Notes: generated by a model not told the origin, from the sequence alone. 64,000 bases of DNA from Deltaproteobacteria bacterium (GCA_026129095.1 JAHCIT010000009.1:96915-160914); one strand, 5' to 3'. Counted from the stretch's first letter, positions 1 to 8,915 are shown. Numbers and translations: made by a program.

Positions 1-255
1 TTCAGCCATGACGAAGGGTACGGGCTTGCCATCGCCGAAGCAGCGTCGCTTGGGATACCGGTAGCAGCCAGGCGATTCCCCGGCTGCGAGGCCCGGTTCC
101 CCGGTGGAGTCTTCTGGTTCGACCGCGCTGACGGGGCGCGTACCGCACTGGATGCAGCCCTGAAGGCACCACGCATAAAACCTGCATGGGTAACTGCCCG
201 CACCTGGGCGGCGGCCGCCCGGCAGTTCATTAAGGCAGCCTGGACCGCATCCTGA
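1..255 (+). CDS. Glycosyltransferase, C-terminal fragment (family GT4-like)
   Basis: An open frame enters from the left edge and stops with TGA at 253-255, giving the last 84 residues of a protein. The segment EGYGLAIAEAASLGIPV is the donor-binding motif of GT-B glycosyltransferases, in which a glutamate pair contacts the nucleotide sugar, followed by a short GIPVAA strand typical of family 4. The rest is a helical tail. The enzyme would transfer a sugar to a lipid, glycan or small-molecule acceptor at the cytoplasmic side. Acceptor and donor cannot be read from this fragment. Family-level call is good; exact product unknown because the N-terminal part is outside the window. Confidence 0.75.
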   Translation, partial: FSHDEGYGLAIAEAASLGIPVAARRFPGCEARFPGGVFWFDRADGARTALDAALKAPRIKPAWVTARTWAAAARQFIKAAWTAS

Positions 256-341
256 AAAGCTCCGCCTCTTGAACCGCTCCTGCCGCTGATACATGGTCCG
301 CCCGCCGGTAATCCGCCAGAAAGCGGCCCGGTTCCCACCTG

Positions 342-1292
342 ATGGAACATCCCCTGCTCCGCTTTGCCGTGTTCGAACTGACGATCCTGCTTCCGCTGGT
401 GGCCGGCTACGTCTGGCGGCGTCGCATGGCCCCCGGACCAGACCTGGCCCGGCGGGTGTTCTGGATCTCGCTGATCGGCTTCGAGACGCCGATCTACATG
501 GCCCTCGGCTGGGGCATGAAGTTCCAGCCGGGCCACCTGAAGCTGCCACTCATCGGACTGGTCATTTCCGTTGCCGGACTTCTGGCCCTCTATATGCTCG
601 GCCGCCGCTGGGGATACGACCGGCCTTCCCTGGGAACGCTTGCCGCCACCGGGGCGCTCTCAAACCAGGGATATTTTCTCGGCGGGTACCTTTGCTTCCT
701 GCTGGCGGGTGAGACGGGGCTTGCGCTCTCCGTCGTGTTCATCCTGTACTGGAACGTCACGGTCTATGGCCTCCTGTTTCCCATCGCCCGCTGGGCCAGC
801 GGAGAATCGGAACACCTGTCATTTGCACCGGTCAGTGCCGTCTGGCAGCTTGTAACTGATCTGAGGGCCATACCGCTCCCGGGGTTTTTGCTCGGACTCC
901 TGCTGAACCGGCTGGATGTGGCCCGGCCGGAGGCGGTCGCGGTTTACCTGCAGGCCGCACCGCCACTCTCAATTCTTGTGGTCCTGTTTGGAGTTGGCCT
1001 CAGCATCGAGGCGAGCGAGCTCCGCGCCCACGGCCGGATGGTCTGGGCGGCATCGGCGACGAAGTTCATCTTGATGCCGTCTATCGCCGTGGCGATGGCT
1101 TTCGGAATGGGCCTGGAGGAGAACGACCTGCTGGTCGTCGTTATCGAATCGGCCTGCCCGGCAGCGATCTTCTCGGTGGTGATTTCGACACTTTTCAACC
1201 TGAACCCCCGGCTCGCAGCCGCCTTGCTCGTCTGGACCACCGCGATATTCCTCGTGGCCGTCTGCCCGGTCCTCGTTCTCGTTTTTGGATAG
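342..1292 (+). CDS. AEC (auxin efflux carrier) family transporter
   Basis: 316 residues and strongly hydrophobic, with about ten predicted membrane segments arranged as two halves, the usual size and layout of the bacterial AEC/Mem_trans family. A central soluble loop near residues 145-165 (ARWASGESEHLSFAP) separates the halves. Members export or take up small organic anions such as malate. The substrate here cannot be inferred from sequence. The ATG at 342 has no clear Shine-Dalgarno sequence, but it precedes the first membrane segment directly, so I keep it. It lies 86 bases after the glycosyltransferase stop and upstream of the carotenoid gene on the same strand; co-transcription is possible but not shown. 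Confidence 0.8.
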   Translation: MEHPLLRFAVFELTILLPLVAGYVWRRRMAPGPDLARRVFWISLIGFETPIYMALGWGMKFQPGHLKLPLIGLVISVAGLLALYMLGRRWGYDRPSLGTLAATGALSNQGYFLGGYLCFLLAGETGLALSVVFILYWNVTVYGLLFPIARWASGESEHLSFAPVSAVWQLVTDLRAIPLPGFLLGLLLNRLDVARPEAVAVYLQAAPPLSILVVLFGVGLSIEASELRAHGRMVWAASATKFILMPSIAVAMAFGMGLEENDLLVVVIESACPAAIFSVVISTLFNLNPRLAAALLVWTTAIFLVAVCPVLVLVFG

Positions 1293-1367
1293 TGGCGAAA
1301 CCCGTACCATCCCACTTGAAGCCCGGTGGCCGGACGCTTATTGCTCCCGTTCCGGAGGTTTTCCCCA

Positions 1368-2270
1368 GTGGATGAACTGATCTATTCGGTCATAAGGCGG
1401 CCCTATGTATTTGTCTTCTTCACCGTCTACCTGATCGCCGCCATCACCCATATCGGCCTGAACCGTACGCTGGTCTGGACCGCCGTGGGCTGGGTAATCG
1501 CCTTCGCCTGCGAGGCGAGTTCCATCCGCAACGGTTTCCCCTTTGGCCTCTACCACTACAAGGAACAAAATCTCCAGGGAGAACTGCTGATCGCGGGAGT
1601 GCCTTTCTGGGACAGCCTCTCGTTCACGTTCCTGTCGTATTTCTCATGGACGACGGCGATGCTCTTCTGGGCTCCCCTGCACCGGAGCCGGACGGACTTC
1701 CAGCGACTGGAAACCCCCGAACTCCGCCGCTCCCCGCGGGTGCTGATCCTCGCGGCGTTCCTGATGATGATGATCGATGTGATCATTGATCCGCTGACCC
1801 ATCAGGGCGACAAGTGGTTTCTGGGCGATATCTACTACTACCCGAATGGCGGCGAACATTTCGATGTACCTATCACGAATTACATGGGCTGGGTTTTTGT
1901 CGGCATCTCGACACTAACGGCCTACACACTGATCGAGCGGTACGCGATGCCAGCAGCAAAGGGCAATGAGACCGGCATCCGGTGGCTGCCTTTTGGCGGG
2001 CTGCTGGGCCCGCTTGTCTTCGTCGGTGTCATCGGTTTCGGCCTCACGATCACCCTGATGATCGGCGATCTGACCCTGTTCTGGGCGAGCGCCTTCATCT
2101 GGATCACCCCCATCTGGCTCTACCTGATCCGGGCCACGCGGCCCGAGTCGGCCGCCGCCCGCGCCGATGTGGCCGCCTTCATCGACGCCTGGCCTGAGTC
2201 GCCCATCGTCAGGCGGTGTTACCCGGACGGGCCTTATTCAGGAACACACGGCTCGAAACCGGCACAGTAA
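1368..2270 (+). CDS. Carotenoid biosynthesis protein, CruF/DUF422 family
   Basis: A polytopic membrane protein of 300 residues. The conserved stretches GFPFGLYHYKE, GVPFWDSLSFTFLSYFS and DPLTHQGDKWFLGDIYYY identify the Caroten_synth (DUF422) family, which contains CruF (gamma-carotene 1',2'-hydratase) and the archaeal bisanhydrobacterioruberin hydratase. These enzymes add water across the terminal double bond of an acyclic carotenoid end in the membrane. I choose GTG at 1368 because GGAGG sits nine bases upstream. A start at 1326 would add a short basic tail with no ribosome site. No other carotenoid gene is in the window, so the substrate is unknown. The 3' end overlaps the longest possible frame of the next gene, but not the start preferred there. 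Confidence 0.8.
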   Translation: MDELIYSVIRRPYVFVFFTVYLIAAITHIGLNRTLVWTAVGWVIAFACEASSIRNGFPFGLYHYKEQNLQGELLIAGVPFWDSLSFTFLSYFSWTTAMLFWAPLHRSRTDFQRLETPELRRSPRVLILAAFLMMMIDVIIDPLTHQGDKWFLGDIYYYPNGGEHFDVPITNYMGWVFVGISTLTAYTLIERYAMPAAKGNETGIRWLPFGGLLGPLVFVGVIGFGLTITLMIGDLTLFWASAFIWITPIWLYLIRATRPESAAARADVAAFIDAWPESPIVRRCYPDGPYSGTHGSKPAQ

Positions 2271-2290
2271 GAAGCTATACTTTTCGCACA

Positions 2291-3826
2291 ATGGACCGTT
2301 TTAACCAGCGGTGGGCGCTGCCTGTTCTGGCCATCTGCCTGTCAACCCTTCCGGGCTGTCCCGCGTCCGCCCCGCCCCACTCTCCTTCCGCAACCCTGCC
2401 GGCCGGATCCCGGCCGCTGATCATCGACATGACCGGAAACGTGGGCGGCACTGTCGAGCCCTGCGGATGCACGCAGGGAGAACTGGGTGGACTGGCACGC
2501 CGGGCCCTCATTATCAGCGAAGCCCGCCAGCGGTTCGCCGATCACTACCTGTTCGTTGACTACGGGAACCTGCTCTATCCCGCCACACCGGCAACCGACC
2601 TGGAACGCCCCCAGCGGCGGCTCCGGGCGGCGACTCTTGCCAATGCAACCTCGCGAATGCGCATAGACGCCTTCAACCTGTCGGTCCCCGATCTGGAAGG
2701 TGGCGCATCCGAGGCCCTTTCCATCATCCGGGCGGCTGGCCTGCCAGTCCTGTCCGCCAACGTCGTGGGCGACGATGGCCGTCCAGTGGTACCATCGCAT
2801 GTCACCGTGACGAGAGCCGGGCTGAGGATCGCCATCACAGGCATCGCCGAAACCGGTGACGCGCAGGTGTCTCCGCCCGCCGGGTTCCGTATCATCCCGC
2901 CGGCCGACGCACTCAGGGAACTCCTGCCGCGTCTCCGAAAAGAGCATGATTTCGTACTGGTGCTGTCCCACGCCCGGCACCTCACCCACGAACGGATCGG
3001 CCAGGAACTCGGCCCGCTGCTGCTCCTCGGCTCGCAGTTCGACCAGATGGGTTTCCCCGAACCGCTGGATGGCGGATCGGTAAATGCTGCCGCCACCACG
3101 CTGGGCCGTCACGTCGCACGGCTGAATGTCGATATTGCCGCAGCGGGTTCGCCCTTCGCGCCTGTCTCCCCAAAAGGAAGCGAGGCCGCGGGTGGCAAGG
3201 CCCTCCAGCGCGCAAATCACTACCGGCTGGAACTGATCCCTGTCTCCCGCATGACGGGCGAGGACCCGGAGACACGCCGGCTCATTGACGACATGAAAAA
3301 ACGGATGGTTTCCGAATCGATCGAAACCTTCGGCCGGCGGGCAGCGCTTGCCGCCTCCCGGGAGCGGCCTGTCTACGCCGGCGCACAGAGCTGCCAGAAG
3401 TGCCACCAGATGCAGTACGACTGGTGGCAGCAGCACGCCCACTCAAAGGCTTACGCAACGCTCGAACAGATGAACAGCCACACCGACATGACCTGCATCG
3501 GTTGCCACTCGACCGGATACAACCAGCCGGGAGGCTACGACGGTGGCGTCGTTCCGGCCTTCTTTGCCGGTGTCCAGTGCGAGGCGTGCCATGGCGTTGC
3601 CGCAGCCCATGTCAGGGACGTGCTCGCCTACAAACCCGGTAAGCTGGTCGCGAAGGAAACCTGTCTTGCCTGTCACGGCAAGTTCCACGAGCAGAAAGAG
3701 TTCAACTACGAAAAGATGCTCGGACTGGCCAGTTGTCCGTCAGCCCGCCCCCGCGATCCTCACGCGCCGCCGCCGGAAAGGGAACCGGACACGGGCGGAG
3801 ATGCCACGGAAGAAAAGGGATACTGA
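2291..3826 (+). CDS. Lipoprotein: 5'-nucleotidase-like domain fused to tetrahaem cytochrome c
   Basis: 511 residues from ATG 2291. The N-terminus LAICLSTLPGC is a lipoprotein signal with the lipid-bearing cysteine. Residues about 45-330 resemble the metallophosphatase (UshA/5'-nucleotidase) fold found joined to cytochromes in deltaproteobacteria, including a conserved CGCTQGELGG segment. The C-terminal 150 residues hold four CXXCH haem sites: CQKCH at 368, CIGCH at 402, CEACH at 430 and CLACH at 458. This spacing resembles cytochrome c554-type multihaem proteins. The protein should be periplasmic or outer-membrane anchored and carry electrons; whether the phosphatase domain is catalytic is unclear. 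An upstream in-frame start at 2216 is rejected because it would bury the signal peptide. The last 35 residues are proline-rich and unlike the family. Confidence 0.8.
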   Translation: MDRFNQRWALPVLAICLSTLPGCPASAPPHSPSATLPAGSRPLIIDMTGNVGGTVEPCGCTQGELGGLARRALIISEARQRFADHYLFVDYGNLLYPATPATDLERPQRRLRAATLANATSRMRIDAFNLSVPDLEGGASEALSIIRAAGLPVLSANVVGDDGRPVVPSHVTVTRAGLRIAITGIAETGDAQVSPPAGFRIIPPADALRELLPRLRKEHDFVLVLSHARHLTHERIGQELGPLLLLGSQFDQMGFPEPLDGGSVNAAATTLGRHVARLNVDIAAAGSPFAPVSPKGSEAAGGKALQRANHYRLELIPVSRMTGEDPETRRLIDDMKKRMVSESIETFGRRAALAASRERPVYAGAQSCQKCHQMQYDWWQQHAHSKAYATLEQMNSHTDMTCIGCHSTGYNQPGGYDGGVVPAFFAGVQCEACHGVAAAHVRDVLAYKPGKLVAKETCLACHGKFHEQKEFNYEKMLGLASCPSARPRDPHAPPPEREPDTGGDATEEKGY

Positions 3827-3829
3827 AAC

Positions 3830-4405
3830 TCACCTGAGCCACGCCGGATCCCCGCCCTGGTCCCGGATCTCCCTTGGAAGGAGGTCCAGATCGGCGCGGG
3901 CGCGGGTCAGTTCTCCACACTGGCGGTCCGCTTCGGCAGCAGCGGCGGCCTTCCGTGCGTTGTCGGTGGTTTCGGCATTCAGACGGGTCCAGTAGCTGCA
4001 GCCATTCTCCAGATTACCTATCTTCTCCTGAAGCATTTTCTTGCGCCGTTGCCAGAATTCGCGCCCCGACATCACGGGTCCACGGGCGGCGGGGCCGGCC
4101 GGGCCAACGTCCAGTTCAATCCGCATGGAACGGGGCGGCTGCACCTGCGGATTTTCCGGTGGCACTGGCGGGGATTCGGACTTTCGGGGCGACTGGATCT
4201 CATCGCCGATCTGGAGCGATGGCACCCTGACCGTTGGTGAATGGGTAGCCGCCTTTTTCCGGTAACGCGGAGGGATTTTTTCTTCAGAATCGACGAAATG
4301 AACGGTCCCGGTCTCGTCGGTGTATTTGTACATCGCGGCCGGAGAAATGCTGGCAGCCAGAAGCACAAGGGCAGCGCCGGCGCACCACACTCTCGCCGCG
4401 CCCAT
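3830..4405 (-). CDS. DUF4124 domain protein, exported
   Basis: 191 residues. A signal peptide (residues 1-23, ending SPAA) is followed by a DUF4124 domain, MYKYTDETGTVHFVDSEEKIP, a short beta unit common in proteobacterial envelope proteins and named for the pattern YKWxDxxGxxHxxD. A proline-rich linker follows, then a charged helical C-terminus ending DPAWLR. The function of DUF4124 is not known. The next gene upstream is a paralogue with the same layout and the same ending, so the two probably arose by tandem duplication and are co-transcribed (6 bases apart). It converges on the cytochrome gene with only 3 bases between stops. Confidence 0.7.
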   Translation of the reverse strand: MGAARVWCAGAALVLLAASISPAAMYKYTDETGTVHFVDSEEKIPPRYRKKAATHSPTVRVPSLQIGDEIQSPRKSESPPVPPENPQVQPPRSMRIELDVGPAGPAARGPVMSGREFWQRRKKMLQEKIGNLENGCSYWTRLNAETTDNARKAAAAAEADRQCGELTRARADLDLLPREIRDQGGDPAWLR

Positions 4406-4411
4406 CCTGAC

Positions 4412-4963
4412 TTACCTCAGCCAGCCGGGCGGAGCATTTTTCCGGCGAGCTTCTTCCCGGAGACCGGCGATCTTCTTCGGTATCTCGGCCTTTTCCTTCA
4501 GGAGTTCCTCTTTCTCCTTGCCCAGGTTGTATCCGAGCTGGATGGCGGCGGGACTGGCAAACTGCTCCGTCCCGATATCGCCCATATCCTCGATCTCCTT
4601 GATCCGTGCATCGATCTGCGCCTCGCGGTCCCTGATCGCCTTCAGCCGTGACGCCCAGTATTCCGGCCCGTTTCCGTCGGAATCGACATCAATGCCAACC
4701 CGTTTAGGCGTACCCTCGGCCGGCGGGACGTCGTCCGGCCCGGACGGGGCCTGCGGCGCAACCAGCGGCTGCTGGGCAGGTGTGCCGCGAATCTCCACCG
4801 CCTTGTCCCGGTACCGTTCGGGAATCTGCGTCCTCGATTCGACGACGTGGGTCCGGCCCTCGTCATCGGTGTAACGGTAAAGCGCCGCCCAGGCGGGCGA
4901 TGCCAGGCAAAACCCGGACAATACGGCAATAAGGCTGATGCCAATCCTGCGTGTGCTGTTCAT
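4412..4963 (-). CDS. DUF4124 domain protein, exported (paralogue)
   Basis: 183 residues from the second of two adjacent ATGs, four bases after a GGAG. The signal peptide ends PAWA, followed by the DUF4124 unit LYRYTDDEGRTHVVESRTQIP, a proline-rich linker and a helical, charge-dense C-terminal third that may form a short coiled coil (KEKEELLKEKAEIPKK). It ends PPGWLR, matching the DPAWLR end of its downstream neighbour. It is the first gene of the two-gene unit and is transcribed away from the receiver-domain gene at 5098. Role unknown; periplasmic location is inferred from the signal peptide. Confidence 0.7.
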   Translation of the reverse strand: MNSTRRIGISLIAVLSGFCLASPAWAALYRYTDDEGRTHVVESRTQIPERYRDKAVEIRGTPAQQPLVAPQAPSGPDDVPPAEGTPKRVGIDVDSDGNGPEYWASRLKAIRDREAQIDARIKEIEDMGDIGTEQFASPAAIQLGYNLGKEKEELLKEKAEIPKKIAGLREEARRKNAPPGWLR

Positions 4964-5097
4964 CATGCTCCAAATGTACGCCCTTTCAGCGGAGGCGGCA
5001 ACCGCCAGCAACGATCCCAAATTGACAGTTCCGGTCCCTTTCGGTAGTGAATTTGCTGCTCAAAGCACAGGTGAGGCCCGGAAGAAGAGGTATTGGC

Positions 5098-5475
5098 ATG
5101 GCGCGCAAGGCCCTGGTCGTCGATGATGACGCTTCGATCCGGCTGCTCGTTTCGGTCACGCTCAAGTCGCTGGGATTCGAGTGCATCGAAGGGGAGGACG
5201 GTCAGGAAGCGTTCCGGCTCGCCCTCAAGGAGTCACCCGACTTCATCGTGCTCGATCTGAGCATGCCCAATGTCAACGGATTCGAGGCATGCGAGCGGAT
5301 CCGGGGACATGAAAAGACAAAATCAATCCCCGTCCTGATCCTTTCGGGCGAATCGACCCAGATCAACCGTGAGATCCTGGGCGGTGCACTCAAGGCCAAC
5401 GGGTTCGTCGCCAAGCCGTTCGACCGGGCAAAACTGCTCGCCGCCGTGCGTGATATCTTTCCGGATCTCGCCTGA
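5098..5475 (+). CDS. Single-domain response regulator (receiver protein)
   Basis: 125 residues consisting of one receiver (CheY-like) domain and nothing else. The acidic triad is DDD at residues 9-11, the phospho-acceptor is D53 in IVLDLSMPN, and the conserved threonine/serine and lysine positions appear as LILSGES and VAKPFD. The ATG at 5098 follows AGAAGAGG by seven bases; the longer frame from 5047 lacks a ribosome site and adds no domain. With no output domain it must act by protein-protein contact or as a phosphorelay intermediate. No histidine kinase is nearby, so its partner is unknown. It converges on mpl with 13 bases between stops. Confidence 0.85.
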   Translation: MARKALVVDDDASIRLLVSVTLKSLGFECIEGEDGQEAFRLALKESPDFIVLDLSMPNVNGFEACERIRGHEKTKSIPVLILSGESTQINREILGGALKANGFVAKPFDRAKLLAAVRDIFPDLA

Positions 5476-5488
5476 TGCCGCCTGCTGT

Positions 5489-6889
5489 TCAGCGCCGGGA
5501 TTCCAGAGCAGCCGGCAGTTTTGCGTAGATTCCGCCAAACCCGCCGTTCGACATGATGAGGACAACGTCCCCTTCCTTCGCCTCGCTGGCGACGGCGGCG
5601 ACGATCGCGTCCACACTGGGGAAGGTCCGGGCACTGGCGCCCCTTGCCGCCAGATCGGCGACGAGCTGTTCCACCGAGAACCGCTCGCTTTCATCCACCT
5701 TGCCGGGGTTATCCACCGGCGCGACGATGATCTGATTGGCAAGCCGGAGCGCTTCCACATAGTCCTTCTGGAATACCTTCCGCCGCGAGGTGTTGGTGCG
5801 CGGCTCGAACACCGCCCACACCCGCTTCAGCGGATAGCGCATCCGGATGCAGAGGATCGTCTCCCGCACCGCCGTCGGGTGGTGCGCGAAGTCGTCGATC
5901 ACCACAATACCGCCGATGTCGGCAATCACTTCCTGCCGCCGGCGGACACTTTCAAAACTCTCCAGCGCCTCGCGGAACTGCCTTGAAGTTACGCCGATCG
6001 AATCGGCCACGGCGGCGATGGACAGGATGTTTTTCAGATTATGGGTGCCGAAGAGCGGCGAGTTCACCTGGGCCCAGAGCTTTCCGTTCTGGTAGACCTC
6101 CATCCGGCAATGCACGGGGCTCGCTGATACGATCCGCCCCCACCACTCCTGCTTGTGATCGTCGGTAGAGTAGTAACGGACCCGGCCGGGGCATCCCGTC
6201 GCGAGTTCCCGCACGTTGGGATCGTCATGGTGGGCGACGAGGGTTCCGTCTTGCGGAACCAGCGACACGAACTTCCGGAAGGCCGCCTTGATGGCATCAA
6301 TGTCCCTGAAGATGTCGGCGTGATCGAACTCGCACGAGGTAATCACCGCCGTCCGGGGCTGATAGTGCAGGAACTTGGACTCCTTGTCGAAGAACGCCGT
6401 GTCGTATTCGTCCCCCTCCACCACGAACCACGGTCCCTTTCCGGTCCGGTAGCTGGCGTTGAAATTCCTCAATACGCCACCCACGAGGAACGCCGGATCC
6501 AGACCGGCCGAAACCGTCAGCCAGGCGGCAAGCCCGCTTGTCGTCGTCTTGCCATGTGTCCCGGCAATCACGATCGAGTGGCGGCCCGTGATGAAGAACC
6601 GCCCCAGCGCCTGCGGCATCGAGCAGTATTCGATACCCGACTGGAGCAGGGCCTCGACTTCCGGGTTGGTTCGGGGAACAGCATTGCCAACGACCACCAG
6701 TTCGGGGCTCCACGACAGGTTCTCCGCCCGGTAACCCTGGAACACCGGTATCTGCTGCGCTTCGAGCTGGATGCTCATGGGCGGGTACAGATTCTGGTCC
6801 GAGCCGCGCACGTCATGGCCCGTAGCCTTCAGCATGCCGGCAAGGGATCCCATCGCGGTGCCGCCAATCGCAATCAGGTGGATTTTCAC
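5489..6889 (-). CDS. mpl: UDP-N-acetylmuramate:L-alanyl-gamma-D-glutamyl-meso-DAP ligase
   Basis: 466 residues, normal for Mpl. The N-terminal Rossmann start IHLIAIGGTAMGSLAGML and the Mur ligase ATP loop GTHGKTTT (residues 110-117) are clear, with the central EGDEYDTAFFDKESKF and DDFAHHPTAV motifs that separate Mpl from MurC. The enzyme reattaches recycled murein tripeptide to UDP-MurNAc in the cytoplasm, saving stem peptides from turnover. It is the last gene of a minus-strand unit with a serine hydrolase and an LD-carboxypeptidase. Its ATG overlaps the stop of the hydrolase by four bases (ATGA), pointing to translational coupling. The neighbours fit the same murein recycling pathway. Confidence 0.92.
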   Translation of the reverse strand: MKIHLIAIGGTAMGSLAGMLKATGHDVRGSDQNLYPPMSIQLEAQQIPVFQGYRAENLSWSPELVVVGNAVPRTNPEVEALLQSGIEYCSMPQALGRFFITGRHSIVIAGTHGKTTTSGLAAWLTVSAGLDPAFLVGGVLRNFNASYRTGKGPWFVVEGDEYDTAFFDKESKFLHYQPRTAVITSCEFDHADIFRDIDAIKAAFRKFVSLVPQDGTLVAHHDDPNVRELATGCPGRVRYYSTDDHKQEWWGRIVSASPVHCRMEVYQNGKLWAQVNSPLFGTHNLKNILSIAAVADSIGVTSRQFREALESFESVRRRQEVIADIGGIVVIDDFAHHPTAVRETILCIRMRYPLKRVWAVFEPRTNTSRRKVFQKDYVEALRLANQIIVAPVDNPGKVDESERFSVEQLVADLAARGASARTFPSVDAIVAAVASEAKEGDVVLIMSNGGFGGIYAKLPAALESRR

Positions 6890-7986
6890 GGATACCTCCT
6901 GGGCCGGGGATCCGTATAGCCCAGAACTTCCATGATGGTGTCATGAATTTTCGCCCGGAACGGGCCGAACCGGGGATTGGACCGGGTTGGACACACCCGG
7001 TTGGAAAGGACCAGCGCGATCACGTCGCTGCGGCGGTCGTACCACAGCGAGGTTCCGGTAAATCCAAGATGCCCCACCGATTCGAGCGAAAAGTACCGCC
7101 CCGCGGTGGAACCAGTATCGGAAGGCGTGTCCCATCCCGCCGTCCAGGTGTTGCCGGTCGGATCGGGCGAAACCGCCCAGACGCTTTCCAGAAACTGTCG
7201 TGAAAAGAGGCGTCCGGTTCCCATCCAGCATCTGCGGAACTCCAGAACGAGGTTGGCCAGCTGGTCGATTGTTCCGAACAGGCCCGACGAGCCACTCACT
7301 CCGCCCAGGAACCGCGTGTTCTCGTCCTCGACCACACCATAGAGAGGCCGGAGAAAGCCTTCCGGCACCGAAGTCGCCGCAATGCCGTTCGTCGCGGCCG
7401 GGCCGACTCCGTTCGGCCTGAACGAGGGGACATCGGCGCCCAGCGGCTCCGCAATCTCCGACTGGAAAAGCTCATCTAGTCCCTTCCTGCTTTCCGTTTC
7501 AAGCAAATGGCCGAGCACCAGATACCCGACATCCGAGTAGCAGACCACCCTGCCCGGCTCGTTTTCGAGCGGAGTGAACTTGGCAAGGTGATATGCGCCC
7601 TCCGGACCGTTGGCGTCCATCTGGTCCATCCGGATGATGGCCGGATAGCCGGACGTGTGCCGGAGCAGCTGTTCCAGCGTGATCGCGCCCTGCGGCTCGC
7701 CCTTCAGTTCGGGAAAAAAATCATCGAGACGGTCAGCGAGACCCCATTCGCCACTCTGTACGCGAAGCCAGACAAGCGGAGCCGTGCAAACCGCCTTGGT
7801 AAGGGAAGCGAGGTCATACAGCGTGCCCAGCGTGACTTTCCTGTCGCCCTGTTCGGACGAGAGGAAGCCCCTCGCCAGACTCACCCTGCATTCACCGCCC
7901 TGCCAGCACCCGGCAACGATCCCCGGAGCTGCCGCGCCGGAGACGACCTCCTCCAGCACCCGTTCCAGACGGCCCCAGTCGCTCAA
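6886..7986 (-). CDS. Serine hydrolase, beta-lactamase/penicillin-binding fold
   Basis: 366 residues. The SxxK motif is in LASLTKAV, the second motif is YSD in VCYSDVGYLVLG, and HLGFTGTS stands in place of the KTG/HTG triad, as in class C beta-lactamase-like esterases and D-alanyl-D-alanine peptidases. I place the start at TTG 7986. It overlaps the stop of the upstream LD-carboxypeptidase as TTGA and follows a GGGGAGGGGGG ribosome site; the GTG at 8001 would sit inside that site. No signal peptide is visible, so the protein may be cytoplasmic. Sitting between LdcA and Mpl, it probably acts on muropeptides, but esterase activity cannot be excluded. Confidence 0.8.
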   Translation of the reverse strand: MSDWGRLERVLEEVVSGAAAPGIVAGCWQGGECRVSLARGFLSSEQGDRKVTLGTLYDLASLTKAVCTAPLVWLRVQSGEWGLADRLDDFFPELKGEPQGAITLEQLLRHTSGYPAIIRMDQMDANGPEGAYHLAKFTPLENEPGRVVCYSDVGYLVLGHLLETESRKGLDELFQSEIAEPLGADVPSFRPNGVGPAATNGIAATSVPEGFLRPLYGVVEDENTRFLGGVSGSSGLFGTIDQLANLVLEFRRCWMGTGRLFSRQFLESVWAVSPDPTGNTWTAGWDTPSDTGSTAGRYFSLESVGHLGFTGTSLWYDRRSDVIALVLSNRVCPTRSNPRFGPFRAKIHDTIMEVLGYTDPRPRRYP

Positions 7987-8915
7987 CGCCCCCCTCCCCA
8001 CGGCGGACGAACGAGTTGCAGGCGTCCATCCCCCACAGCCACCTCTGCGCCCAGGGGAAGCGCGAGGTTGCGCCGCCCGTGCCCGGCAGCAAAGCCCGTC
8101 CAGACCGGCACTCCCAGTTCAGCACCGGCGGACTTCATCAGTTCCTCGACCGACTGGCGGTACCGTCTTGCACCTGCCGGTGGGCTGAAGTCGCCCAGCA
8201 CAAGCGCCCGCACCCCCCGGAAAGCACCGCTCAGGCGAAGCTGGGTGAGAAACGCATCAAGCCGGTAGGCCTGCTCATTCACGTCTTCAAGAAAGACAAT
8301 GCCGCCCAGCCGCGGAGGACAGCCGGTTCCACAAAGGGAGGCCAGCACGGCCAGGTTTCCTCCCGTGAGCCTGCCTTGCACCGGTTTCCCTGTTCTCCCG
8401 CCGGGACCGTAAAGAAGCTTCACCCGGCCAAGCGATGCGCCGGGCTCCAGCTTCCCGAACAGCAGTTTTTCATACTGCCGCCGCGTGGCCGGATGGACCG
8501 GCTTTCCGAACTGGGCCGGATGGGGCCCATGCAGGGACCATGCGGTTCCGGCACCTGCCAGTACCTGATGAATCACCGTGTTGTCCGAAAAACCCACGAA
8601 CAGCTTGGCCTGACCGCCGAGCCGACTCTGGAGCAGCGGCGCGATCCGGGCGCAGCCGAATCCGCCACGCACGGCAAACAGCGCCTTGATCCCCGGATCC
8701 CGCCAGTATCCGAGGAACTCGTCCGCCCGAAGCGTGTCTGAACCTGAAAGATAGCGGTCCGGTTTTCTCGGAAGCCGGGTCGTCACCTTGAGTCCGAGAC
8801 TTTCCAGATACCTGATTTCAGCGGCAAGTCTCGCCGCCTTGACGAACCCGGCGGGCGCAACGAGCGCGACGCGGTCGCCCGGCGAAAGCGGAACCGGCAC
8901 ATGTTTTCGGTTCAA
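7983..8915 (-). CDS. ldcA: LD-carboxypeptidase (murein tetrapeptide carboxypeptidase), S66 family
   Basis: 310 residues from a TTG at 8915, giving the start NRKHVPVPLSPGDRVALVAPAG that matches family members. Longer frames to 9005 add an unrelated basic stretch overlapping the PilZ leader. Family motifs are RGGFGCARI and, with the presumed serine nucleophile, VGFSDNT. A C-terminal EDVNEQAYRLDAFLTQL and a conserved FAAGHG carry the expected glutamate and histidine of the Ser-Glu-His triad. The enzyme trims the terminal D-alanine from recycled tetrapeptides in the cytoplasm, making the tripeptide that Mpl uses. It is first in the ldcA-hydrolase-mpl unit, whose genes all overlap by about four bases. 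The start is the uncertain part. Confidence 0.88.
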   Translation of the reverse strand: MNRKHVPVPLSPGDRVALVAPAGFVKAARLAAEIRYLESLGLKVTTRLPRKPDRYLSGSDTLRADEFLGYWRDPGIKALFAVRGGFGCARIAPLLQSRLGGQAKLFVGFSDNTVIHQVLAGAGTAWSLHGPHPAQFGKPVHPATRRQYEKLLFGKLEPGASLGRVKLLYGPGGRTGKPVQGRLTGGNLAVLASLCGTGCPPRLGGIVFLEDVNEQAYRLDAFLTQLRLSGAFRGVRALVLGDFSPPAGARRYRQSVEELMKSAGAELGVPVWTGFAAGHGRRNLALPLGAEVAVGDGRLQLVRPPWGGGR

